Of a stretch of DNA of 64,000 nucleotides, positions 8,841 through 15,747 are shown piece by piece. Positions within the stretch are counted from its first letter, which is position 1. Every line of letters starts with the position of its first letter. The translations under genes were made by a program, and so were the position numbers. The stretch comes from Streptomyces flaveolus (GTDB lineage Bacteria > Actinomycetota > Actinomycetes > Streptomycetales > Streptomycetaceae): NCBI RefSeq assembly GCF_000716535.1, contig NZ_JNWV01000037.1, positions 124,001 through 188,000 of the forward strand, given 5' to 3'. Below the pieces are notes generated by a model. The model was not told where the DNA came from, did no database searches, and was given only the letters and a program-made list of their open reading frames with translations.

Positions 8841-9425
8841 ATGGCTGATGTTCTTCCTCTGGTCGAGGCCCGGTTGACCACCGCGCTGGGCGAGCCGGAC
8901 GCCCGCGCCGCGGTCACCTTCCTCGGCACGGACCGCATCGAGGTGCTCCGCTTCCAGGAGGGGGACGTCGTCCGGTACGCCACCCTCGGCATGTCCCAGC
9001 ACCCGATGGCGGACCCCACGGCGGTGCTCGCCGACCCGGTCAAGGGTCCCCGTGCCGAGCTCGTCCTGTCGGTCCGCGCGGGCCTCGCCGACACCGACAA
9101 GGTGCTCCGCCCGCTCGCCGTGCTGGCCGCGACTCCGCAGGTGGAGGGCCTGGTGGTGACCCCGGGTGCCTCACTCGACGTGGGGGAGCCGCTGTGGCCC
9201 GGCGCCCCCTTCACCTCGGTGCTGGTGGGCGAACCCGGCGGGCTGGTGGAGGACCTGGAGCTGGACGCGCCGATGGACCCGGTGCGCTTCCTGCCGCTGC
9301 TGCCGATGACGCCGAACGAGGCCGCCTGGAAGCGGGTGCACGGCGCCCAGGCCCTCCAGGAGCGCTGGCTCGGGCACGGGACGGACCTGAGGGACCCCGC
9401 CCGCCGATCCGCCCCGCTGGACTGA
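8841..9425 (+). CDS. Suppressor-of-fused (SUFU) domain protein
   Basis: The product is 194 aa from ATG 8841. It matches the bacterial SUFU pattern: an N-terminal helical DVLPLVEARL, a central VRYATLGMSQHPM strand region and the C-terminal VRFLPLLPMTPNEAAW motif. In bacteria the domain occurs in immunity proteins of polymorphic toxin systems and in stand-alone proteins. No toxin gene is adjacent here, so an immunity role is not supported by context. The start could be one of several; ATG 8841 fits the conserved N-terminus. Confidence 0.88.
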   Translation: MADVLPLVEARLTTALGEPDARAAVTFLGTDRIEVLRFQEGDVVRYATLGMSQHPMADPTAVLADPVKGPRAELVLSVRAGLADTDKVLRPLAVLAATPQVEGLVVTPGASLDVGEPLWPGAPFTSVLVGEPGGLVEDLELDAPMDPVRFLPLLPMTPNEAAWKRVHGAQALQERWLGHGTDLRDPARRSAPLD

Positions 9426-9476
9426 CACGGCACCGGCCGTGAGTGACCCATCTCACCAACACAAGGCCGGATCCGG

Positions 9477-10700
9477 TCAGTTGGCGAAGACGCCGACCCC
9501 GTCCTCGGTCGCGTGCCCGGGTTCCAGTTCCTCGGCGTCGTGGACCAGGGCCTTACGCCGTACGACGACCACGAGCGCGCCCAGCACGGCCGTGACGGCC
9601 GCGACCACGAACGGGACGTGGATGTCGGTCCACTCCTCGATCTTCGGCGCGAAGTAGGGCGCCGCCGCGGCGGCGAACCAGCGGACGAAGTTGTAGCCCG
9701 CGCTCGCCACCGGGCGCGGGGCGTCCGACACCCCGAGGGCCAGCTCGGTGTAGACGGTGTTGTTCACGCCGATGAAGGCACCGGACAGGATCGTGCAGAC
9801 GACGGCCGCGGTGTGACCGCCGTAGCCGAGCACGAGCACGTCCGCCGCCAGCAGCATCAGCGAGCCGCCGAGCACCTTCAGCGAGCCGAACCGCGCTTGC
9901 AGGCGGGGGGCGACGATCACCGAGAAGACGGCGAGCAGCAGACCCCAGGCGAAGAAGACCGCGCCCGAGCGGTACGGCGTCATGTTCAGCACGAACGGCG
10001 TGAAGGCCAGCACGGTGAAGAACGTGTAGTTGTAGAAGAACGCCGAGACCGCCGCCGAGGCCAGGCCGCCGTGACCGAGCGCCTTGAGCGGGTCCAGGAC
10101 CGAGGTCTTCCGTGCCGGCTTCGGCTGCTCCTTCAGGAACGCCGTGATGCACAGGAAGCCGACCGCCATCAGCGTGGCCGTGCCGAAGAAGGGGTAGCGC
10201 CAGCTCACGTTGCCGAGGACGGCGCCGAGCAGCGGGCCGCAGGCCATGCCGAGGCCTAGCGCGGACTCGTAGAGCAGGATCGCCGCCGCGCTGCCCCCGG
10301 CCGCCGCGCCGACGATGACCGCGAGGGCGGTGGAGACGAAGAGCGCGTTGCCGAGCCCCCAGCCGGCCCGGAACCCGACGAGCTGGCCGACCGAGCCGGA
10401 GGTGCCGGCCAGGCCCGCGAAGACGACCACGAGGGCGAGACCGAGCAGCAGGGTCTTGCGGCCGCCGATGCGGCTGGAGACGAAGCCGGTCAGCAGCATG
10501 GCGACGGCGGTGATCAGGAAGTACGAGGTGAAGAGCAGGGACACCTGGCTGGCGGTGGCGTGCAGGCCCTGCGCGATCGACGGCAGGATCGGGTCGACTA
10601 GGCCGATGCCCATGAAGGCGACGACGGAGGCGCCGGCCGTGGCCCAGACCGCCTTGGGCTGTCGCAGGATGCCGCCGGCTCCCGCGTCGAAGGGGTCCAT
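9477..10700 (-). CDS. MFS transporter, DHA1-type drug exporter
   Basis: The product is 407 aa with 12 predicted membrane helices. A motif-A-like loop lies between helices 2 and 3 (GFVSSRIGGRKTLLLGL), and motif C-like glycines occur in helix 5 (GLGMACGPLLGAVLG). The N-terminal DPILPSIAQGL is typical of the DHA1 multidrug antiporter group. It is probably a proton-driven exporter in the plasma membrane. ATG 10700 follows gacgggagaag. Its promoter is covered by palindromes (next entry), so expression is likely repressed until a ligand is present. No regulator gene is adjacent. Confidence 0.93.
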   Translation of the reverse strand: MDPFDAGAGGILRQPKAVWATAGASVVAFMGIGLVDPILPSIAQGLHATASQVSLLFTSYFLITAVAMLLTGFVSSRIGGRKTLLLGLALVVVFAGLAGTSGSVGQLVGFRAGWGLGNALFVSTALAVIVGAAAGGSAAAILLYESALGLGMACGPLLGAVLGNVSWRYPFFGTATLMAVGFLCITAFLKEQPKPARKTSVLDPLKALGHGGLASAAVSAFFYNYTFFTVLAFTPFVLNMTPYRSGAVFFAWGLLLAVFSVIVAPRLQARFGSLKVLGGSLMLLAADVLVLGYGGHTAAVVCTILSGAFIGVNNTVYTELALGVSDAPRPVASAGYNFVRWFAAAAAPYFAPKIEEWTDIHVPFVVAAVTAVLGALVVVVRRKALVHDAEELEPGHATEDGVGVFAN

Positions 10701-10740
10701 GTGCTTCTCCCGTCCTCACATAGATGGTTGGGTTATGCAC

Positions 10741-10777
10741 ATAGTAAGTTAGCGCAGCTAATTAATGCAAGATGCAT
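10741..10777 (-). promoter_or_regulatory. Promoter of the MFS gene with nested operator palindromes
   Basis: Reading the minus strand, a -35 TTGCAT (10770-10765) and a -10 TACTAT (10746-10741) are separated by 18 bases. The spacer contains TTAGC-N3-GCTAA (plus 10749-10761), and the -35 overlaps ATGCA-N3-TGCAT (10765-10777). A longer-range inverted repeat CATAGATG / CATCTAT flanks the whole region. This is a textbook steric operator arrangement for a dimeric MarR- or TetR-type repressor. The repressor is not encoded next door. Confidence 0.65.
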
Positions 10778-10869
10778 CTATCGTGGGCGTGGGGCATCGG
10801 GGCGGCACTTCGGTCCGGACGGGTGATCGTCCTTGACGTGGGCGTGCTGGGGTAGGACCGTGGAGCCCT

Positions 10870-11511
10870 ATGAGGGGCGAACCCAGTTGCCCGAGGTGCG
10901 GTGGCCGGGTCAGGGCTCCCGGACTCTTCGCCGATGCGTGGCAGTGCGATGTGCACGGCACGGTGTATCCGCTGCAGCCCGTGATCCCGCCCAGCGTCGA
11001 GGCGCTCAACGTCGTCGTCCACCGCACTCAGGTGCCGGTGTGGATGCCGTGGCCGCTGCCGGTCGGCTGGCTGTTCACGGGTGTGGGGTACGCCGGTGAC
11101 GACCGCAGCGGCGGCCGGGCGACCGCGGTGGCCTGCTCCGGCCCCGGACCGCTCGGCGGGCCGGGCGAGCTGATCCTGATCGCCGAGGAGCTGGGCGTCG
11201 GCCTCGGCGCGCACTACGCCGGCATCGACGGCCCGGATCCGGGGTCGTACATGAACGTGGAGAAGCCGCCGGAGGCCAAGGTGCTGGCCGCGGGCCGGCC
11301 CACCCCGCTCTGGCACGTCTACCGCACCCCCGACGACCGCGCCGTCTTCGCCGGCGAGGCGCTCGGGATGTGGCTGTGGGCGGTGATGTGGCCCGAACAG
11401 TCCGGTCTGCTGATGTACGACGAGCTGGTGCTGACCGACTTGCGGGAGGCGGGGGCGGAGCTGGACCTGGTGCCCTGCGGAGCGTTGTCGCCGCGCTTGC
11501 TCCGGCCGTAG
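10870..11511 (+). CDS. DUF6758-like conserved protein with N-terminal zinc ribbon
   Basis: The product is 213 aa. It opens with CPRCGGRVRAP and a later WQCDVHG, a probable CxxC...CxxH zinc ribbon, then a Pro/Trp-rich middle (VWMPWPLPVGWLFTGVGYAG). The rest is soluble with no catalytic motif. It appears confined to Streptomyces relatives; the family number is from memory. ATG 10870 has a ggag about 10 bases upstream. It ends next to a dispersed intergenic repeat. Function unknown. Confidence 0.85.
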   Translation: MRGEPSCPRCGGRVRAPGLFADAWQCDVHGTVYPLQPVIPPSVEALNVVVHRTQVPVWMPWPLPVGWLFTGVGYAGDDRSGGRATAVACSGPGPLGGPGELILIAEELGVGLGAHYAGIDGPDPGSYMNVEKPPEAKVLAAGRPTPLWHVYRTPDDRAVFAGEALGMWLWAVMWPEQSGLLMYDELVLTDLREAGAELDLVPCGALSPRLLRP

Positions 11512-11539
11512 CGCCCATGGGGGTGCCGGGTTCTGTCCG

Positions 11540-11596
11540 TTCGCGGCTGCGGGTGCGTCGTGGCTTGTCGCGCAGTTCCCCGCGCCCCTAGGGGGT
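11540..11596. repeat. Dispersed Streptomyces intergenic repeat, copy 1
   Basis: The core cgcagttccccgcgcccct followed by aggggg is a sequence I recognise as recurring between genes throughout Streptomyces chromosomes. It forms a stem (CCCCT/AGGGG) downstream of the preceding stop codon. A second copy is at 19567-19620. It may act as a weak terminator or RNA 3' stabiliser; its role is not established. Confidence 0.6.
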
Positions 11597-11697
11597 TGCG
11601 GTAGGGGGCGCTCACCGGTTGCGGGTGTGACAGTGGGGCTCGGAAACACCGCTATCCTTAGGTGTCCCCTTGCTTCCGTCCGTGTCCTGGAGTTGTC

Positions 11698-12555
11698 GTG
11701 CGTATTGATCTGCACTGTCACTCCACCGCTTCCGACGGCACGGACACGCCCGCTGAGCTGGTGCGGAACGCCGCCGCCGCAGGCCTGGACGTCGTCGCGC
11801 TGACCGATCACGACACCACGCGGGGGTACGCCGAGGCGATCGGTGCGTTGCCCGAGGGGCTGACGCTGGTCACCGGGGCGGAGCTGTCCTGCCGGGTCGA
11901 CGGCGTCTCGATGCACCTGCTGGCCTACCTGTTCGACCCCGAGGAGCCCGCTCTGCTCGCCGAGCGCGAGCTGGTCCGGGACGACCGGGTGCCGCGGGCC
12001 AAGGGCATGGTCGCAAAGCTGAACGCGCTGGGCGTGCCGGTCACCTGGGAGCAGGTCGAGCGGATCGCCGCCGGTGGCTCGGTGGGGCGCCCGCACGTCG
12101 CCTCGGCGCTGGTCGAGCTGGGTGTCGTACCGACGGTGAGCGACGCGTTCACCGAGGAGTGGCTGGCCGACGGCGGGCGTGCCTTCGTGGAGAAGCACGA
12201 GACCGACCCCTTCGAGGCGATCCGGCTGGTCAAGGCCGCGGGCGGGGTCTGCGTGTTCGCGCATCCGGCCGCCGCCAAGCGTGGCCGTACCGTGCCGGAG
12301 TCCCGGATCGCGGAGATGGCCGAGGCCGGCCTGGACGGCATCGAGGTCGACCACATGGACCACGACGCCGAGGCCCGGGACCGCCTGCGGGGCCTGGCGA
12401 AGGAGCTGGGGCTGCTCGTCACGGGCTCGTCGGACTACCACGGCAGCCGCAAGACCGTGGCGCTGGGCGCGTACACGACCGACCCCGAGGTGTACGGGGA
12501 GATCACCCGGCGGGCGACGGGCGCGTTCCCGGTGCCGGGGACCGGCGGAGCCTGA
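11698..12555 (+). CDS. PHP domain phosphoesterase
   Basis: The product is 285 aa from GTG 11698. PHP metal-binding motifs are in order: HCHST (residues 5-9), DHDTTRGY (near 39), TGAELSC (near 60), VFAHPA (near 185), VDHMDHD (near 218) and GSSDYHG (near 243). This matches the YciV/TrpH group, which includes 5'-3' exoribonuclease AM and 3',5'-nucleotide bisphosphate phosphatases acting on RNA ends or pAp. Which substrate applies cannot be told from sequence. Single-gene unit followed by marC. Confidence 0.92.
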   Translation: MRIDLHCHSTASDGTDTPAELVRNAAAAGLDVVALTDHDTTRGYAEAIGALPEGLTLVTGAELSCRVDGVSMHLLAYLFDPEEPALLAERELVRDDRVPRAKGMVAKLNALGVPVTWEQVERIAAGGSVGRPHVASALVELGVVPTVSDAFTEEWLADGGRAFVEKHETDPFEAIRLVKAAGGVCVFAHPAAAKRGRTVPESRIAEMAEAGLDGIEVDHMDHDAEARDRLRGLAKELGLLVTGSSDYHGSRKTVALGAYTTDPEVYGEITRRATGAFPVPGTGGA

Positions 12556-12577
12556 GGCCCCGAAGGGCCTCCCCGCC

Positions 12578-12639
12578 GTACCGCTTCACACCCGCGGTCC
12601 GTACTGCCTCATGCCCGCGGTCCGTACCGCCTCACGCCC
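12578..12639. repeat. 23-bp tandem repeat upstream of marC
   Basis: Two full units (12578-12600, 12601-12623) and a partial third (12624-12639) share the pattern GTACYGCYTCAYRCCCGCGG. The array lies between the PHP gene and marC, just upstream of the marC ribosome site. Role unknown. Confidence 0.6.
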
Positions 12640-12674
12640 TTAGTTCCTCTTCCCGCAAGGCCTGTACTTCCCCC

Positions 12675-13280
12675 ATGTTCGACATCGCCGTCTTCGGCTC
12701 CCTGTTCCTGACCCTTTTCGTCATCATGGATCCCCCCGGGATCACCCCGATCTTCCTCGCCCTGACCGCCGGGCGGCCGGCCAAGGTGCAGCGGCGGATG
12801 GCCTTCCAGGCCGTCTGCGTGGCGGGCGGGGTCATCGCCGTCTTCGGTGTCCTGGGCCACCAGATCCTGAACTACCTGCACGTCTCCGTGCCCGCCCTGA
12901 TGATCGCGGGTGGGCTGCTGCTCCTGCTGATCGCGCTGGACCTGCTGACGGGCAAGACCGACGAGCCGAAGCAGACCAAGGACGTGAACGTGGCGCTCGT
13001 ACCGCTGGGCATGCCGCTGCTGGCGGGGCCCGGGGCGATCGTGTCCGTGATCCTCGCCGTCCAGAAGGCGGACAGCCTGACCACGCAGCTCTCGGTGTGG
13101 TCCGCGATCCTCGCGATCCACGTGGTGCTGTGGCTGGTGATGCGTTACTCGCTGCTGATCATCCGGGTCATCAAGGACGGCGGTGTGGTCCTGGTGACGC
13201 GGCTCGCGGGCATGATGCTCTCCGCGATCGCCGTCCAGCAGATCATCAACGGGGTCACTCAGGTGATCCGGGGGAGCTGA
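12675..13280 (+). CDS. MarC family integral membrane protein
   Basis: The product is 201 aa with six hydrophobic segments. The MarC signature FVIMDPPGITPIFLALT is near the N-terminus and PLGMPLLAGPGAIVSVIL is in the fourth segment. ATG 12675 begins directly before the first membrane helix; the longer upstream frame overlaps the PHP gene and is a shadow. Despite the name, MarC proteins have no proven role in multiple antibiotic resistance. Transport substrate unknown. Confidence 0.92.
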   Translation: MFDIAVFGSLFLTLFVIMDPPGITPIFLALTAGRPAKVQRRMAFQAVCVAGGVIAVFGVLGHQILNYLHVSVPALMIAGGLLLLLIALDLLTGKTDEPKQTKDVNVALVPLGMPLLAGPGAIVSVILAVQKADSLTTQLSVWSAILAIHVVLWLVMRYSLLIIRVIKDGGVVLVTRLAGMMLSAIAVQQIINGVTQVIRGS

Positions 13281-13336
13281 GCCGTCTGCGGCTCGGCTCC
13301 CCCGGAAAGCTTGAGTGGCGGAGGCCCGCGCGCGGG

Positions 13337-13489
13337 CTACGAGGCCGGGGTGTCGGCCGGGCGGATCCACAGGCGCTGTCCGATGGCGGCGGCCTGCTGC
13401 ACGATCCGGTTGACGGAGGCGGCGTCCACGACGGTGCTGTCCACGGCGGTGCCGTCGACCTCGTCGAGTCGCATGATTTCGAAGCGCAT
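13337..13489 (-). CDS. Small conserved-looking protein, 50 aa
   Basis: ATG 13489 has a strong gggagaag 8 bases upstream and encodes a 50-residue acidic protein beginning MRFEIMRLDEVDGTAV and ending IRPADTPAS. There is no signal peptide, membrane helix or cysteine. The midsection (VNRIVQQAAAIGQRLW) should be helical. It is divergent from the NYN-domain gene, sharing an AT-rich intergenic region. It could be a small regulator or a peptide precursor, but no modifying enzyme is nearby. I do not recognise a characterised family. Confidence 0.7.
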   Translation of the reverse strand: MRFEIMRLDEVDGTAVDSTVVDAASVNRIVQQAAAIGQRLWIRPADTPAS

Positions 13490-13626
13490 GGGCTTCTCCC
13501 TTCGTCTGGTCATCCTCCTGCGGAGAACTACTTGGTGTGACCTCTGGTGTATCCAGCGTCGTACGTAGTCAACGCGCCGGTTGTTACGAACATTCCCTAC
13601 GCTAAAGAAATTTTTCGAACAACTAA

Positions 13627-13640
13627 TTACCGACCGGTAA
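13627..13640. promoter_or_regulatory. TetR-type palindromic operator candidate
   Basis: A perfect palindrome TTACCG-AC-CGGTAA sits in an unusually AT-rich stretch (13565-13640) between the small divergent gene and the NYN-domain gene. The sequence is typical of TetR-family operators. An imperfect longer repeat (TTGTTACGAA / TTCGAACAA) lies just upstream. It may control either or both genes. Confidence 0.5.
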
Positions 13641-13708
13641 GCGACATGCTCACGACGGGAGAGGGACCCGCTGGGACCGGTTGTGTTCGCACTGTGACCA
13701 CCGGGACA

Positions 13709-14614
13709 ATGGAGCTGATGAACGACGACCTGGCCGCCCTCGGCGCCCGTATCGACCGCACGAACGAGCTGCTGGAACGCATGCTCGCCGAGGTGGCCAA
13801 GACGCCCTCGACCCATGCGATCTTCGTCGACGCGGGCTACCTGTACGCGGCCGCCGGTCGGCTGGTCGCCGGGACCGAGGACCGCCGCGCCTTCGACCTG
13901 GACGCCGAGGGCCTGATCGACGCCTTCATCGACAGGGCGCGCACCATCTTCGCGGACAGCCGGCTGCTGCGCGTCTACTGGTACGACGGCGCCCGGCGCC
14001 GCATCCACACCGCCGAGCAGCAGGTCATCGCCGAACTGCCCGACGTCAAGGTGCGCCTCGGCAACCTCAACGCCAACAACCAGCAGAAGGGCGTCGACTC
14101 GCTGATCCGGACCGACCTGGAGTCACTGGCGCGGCACCGCGCGATCAGCGACGCGGCCCTCCTCGGCGGCGACGAGGACCTGGTCTCGGCGGTGGAGGCG
14201 GCACAGGGCTACGGCGCCCGCGTCCACCTCTGGGGCATCGAGGCGCCCGAAGGGCGCAACCAGGCCGAGCCGTTGCTCTGGGAGGTCGACAGCCAGCGCA
14301 CCTTCGACCTGGAGTTCTTCAAGCCGTACGTCTCCCGGCGCACGGCCGCCGCGTTCGAGGCCGTCGGCGGTGCCCGCCCCAGCCGTGAGGACGTGCGTTT
14401 CGTCGGCGCCCAGATCGCGGCGAGATGGCTCGCCTCCCGGGGCCGCGAAGCGCTGGTCGAACTGTTCCCCGGCCATCCCTACCTGCCCGGCTCCGTCGAC
14501 CAGGACCTGCTGGTCGAGGCCGAGGAACTGCTCCAGTACTCCCTGCGCGGCCAGGCGGACCTGCGGCGGGCGCTCAGGGACGGGTTCTGGGAGCATCTTC
14601 AGTCGCAGTACTAG
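13709..14614 (+). CDS. NYN/LabA-like PIN-fold domain protein
   Basis: The product is 301 aa from ATG 13709; ATG 13718 in the same frame is equally possible. After a short coiled-coil-like N-terminus (IDRTNELLERM) comes the NYN nuclease fold: IFVDAGYLY with the first Asp, then KGVDSLIRTDL and GGDEDLVSAVE with the remaining acidic residues, and a VHLWGIE strand. NYN proteins are candidate RNases. The C-terminal about 100 residues are helical and of unknown fold. It is preceded by an operator-like palindrome and followed 10 bases later by a convergent hydrolase gene. Confidence 0.9.
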   Translation: MELMNDDLAALGARIDRTNELLERMLAEVAKTPSTHAIFVDAGYLYAAAGRLVAGTEDRRAFDLDAEGLIDAFIDRARTIFADSRLLRVYWYDGARRRIHTAEQQVIAELPDVKVRLGNLNANNQQKGVDSLIRTDLESLARHRAISDAALLGGDEDLVSAVEAAQGYGARVHLWGIEAPEGRNQAEPLLWEVDSQRTFDLEFFKPYVSRRTAAAFEAVGGARPSREDVRFVGAQIAARWLASRGREALVELFPGHPYLPGSVDQDLLVEAEELLQYSLRGQADLRRALRDGFWEHLQSQY

Positions 14615-14623
14615 GCGTTCGTC

Positions 14624-15508
14624 CTACCGCCGGGTGCCCGGGGCGTCGTCCCAGAAGTCCGCGAGCGCGCGGGCCGTCTCCAGCGGGCGGTCGGTGTTGG
14701 GGGAGTGCTCGGCGCCCTCGACGACCGTCCGGCGCGCCCTCAGCCGTACCGCCATGTCGTCGAGCAGCGGCAGCGGCCAGGTGTCGTCCCGTGCACCCGA
14801 CAGCACGTGGAACGGCAGCGGTACGGCCGCCAGTTCGGCGACCCGGTCCGGTTCCGTGCACAACTGGCGTCCGGTGGCGAGGAGTTGGGCGGGCTTGGTG
14901 CCCAGCCAGCGGCGCCGCAGGTCGTCCCGGTCGTCCAGGCCCGCGTCGAGCGCCGGCGTCTCCGTCTCCTCCGGCGGCTCCATCGCCTGGATCGTCTCCC
15001 ACACCTCCGCCATGCTCAGCACCATGAGCGCGTCCCGCAGCAGTTTCACGCGCTCCTGCTGGGGCGTCGAGATCTGCGCCGGACCCGAGGCCATCAGGGT
15101 GAACGACAGGAAGGGGGTGTGGTCGAGCAGTACGGCCGCGCGCGCGATCTGGCCGCCGAGGGAGTGGCCCAGCAGATGCACCGGACCGCCGATCGCCTCC
15201 ACCTGCGCGAGCACGTCCCGCGCCAACTCCTCCTGCGCGTAGGCGGACTCGTCCGTCGCCGGGCCGTCCGACTCGAACTGGCCCCGCCCGTCCACGGCGA
15301 CGGTCCGGTACCCGCGTTCGGCGAGCGGCGCGTGCAGCGGATTGAAGTCCTCCTTGCTGCCGGTGAACCCCGGCAGCAGCAGTGCCACGCCCTTCGGTTC
15401 GGCACCGACGGCCACGGGTGCGTCGACCACGGCGAATTCACCGCGCGCCGTCCGGAGGGAGTACGCGCGGGCGCCGGGGGGCGGGACGAAGGTGGGGGGC
15501 CTGCTCAT
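14624..15508 (-). CDS. Alpha/beta hydrolase
   Basis: The product is 294 aa and cytoplasmic. Oxyanion-hole region LLLPGFTGSKEDF is near residue 45, nucleophile elbow GHSLGG near 117, and a late Asp (SGARDDTWPLP) and His (EGAEHSPN) complete the triad. A helical lid lies between residues about 145 and 215. The substrate is not predictable. It is separated from the helicase gene downstream by about 150 bases of purine-skewed sequence and a strong terminator. Confidence 0.92.
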   Translation of the reverse strand: MSRPPTFVPPPGARAYSLRTARGEFAVVDAPVAVGAEPKGVALLLPGFTGSKEDFNPLHAPLAERGYRTVAVDGRGQFESDGPATDESAYAQEELARDVLAQVEAIGGPVHLLGHSLGGQIARAAVLLDHTPFLSFTLMASGPAQISTPQQERVKLLRDALMVLSMAEVWETIQAMEPPEETETPALDAGLDDRDDLRRRWLGTKPAQLLATGRQLCTEPDRVAELAAVPLPFHVLSGARDDTWPLPLLDDMAVRLRARRTVVEGAEHSPNTDRPLETARALADFWDDAPGTRR

Positions 15509-15666
15509 GGGGAGAGGTTATCGGGAGGGAGCGGGGGCGGCCGTTCGGGAGGGGCGGGTGACGCGGTGCGGGGTGACGCGGGAGGTGGGGTGGTGGCGCT
15601 GGACGGGGCGGTGGCGCGGGGGCGGGCGCGAGGTGCGGGGGCGGGCGCGAAGTGCCTCCTAAAACA

Positions 15667-15704
15667 CCGGTGGCCGGGTTCACTGTCGTGAACCCGGCCA
15701 CCGG
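15667..15704 (-). terminator. Intrinsic terminator of the DEAD-box helicase gene
   Basis: A perfect 16-bp inverted repeat (15667-15682 with 15689-15704, 6-base loop) is followed on the minus strand by TGTTTT. It lies 44 bases beyond the stop codon at 15748. Its position argues that 15748 is the original gene end. Confidence 0.88.
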
Positions 15705-15747
15705 ACCGGCACTTACGCTGCCGCTGTGCCGCCTACGCGGCGCACGG

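Noticed and set aside
15438..15747. Treating 15438 as the true end of the DEAD-box helicase
   Set aside because: This tail translates the terminator hairpin and loses the repeat pattern. The alternative frame ending at 15748 restores the repeats and stops just before the terminator.
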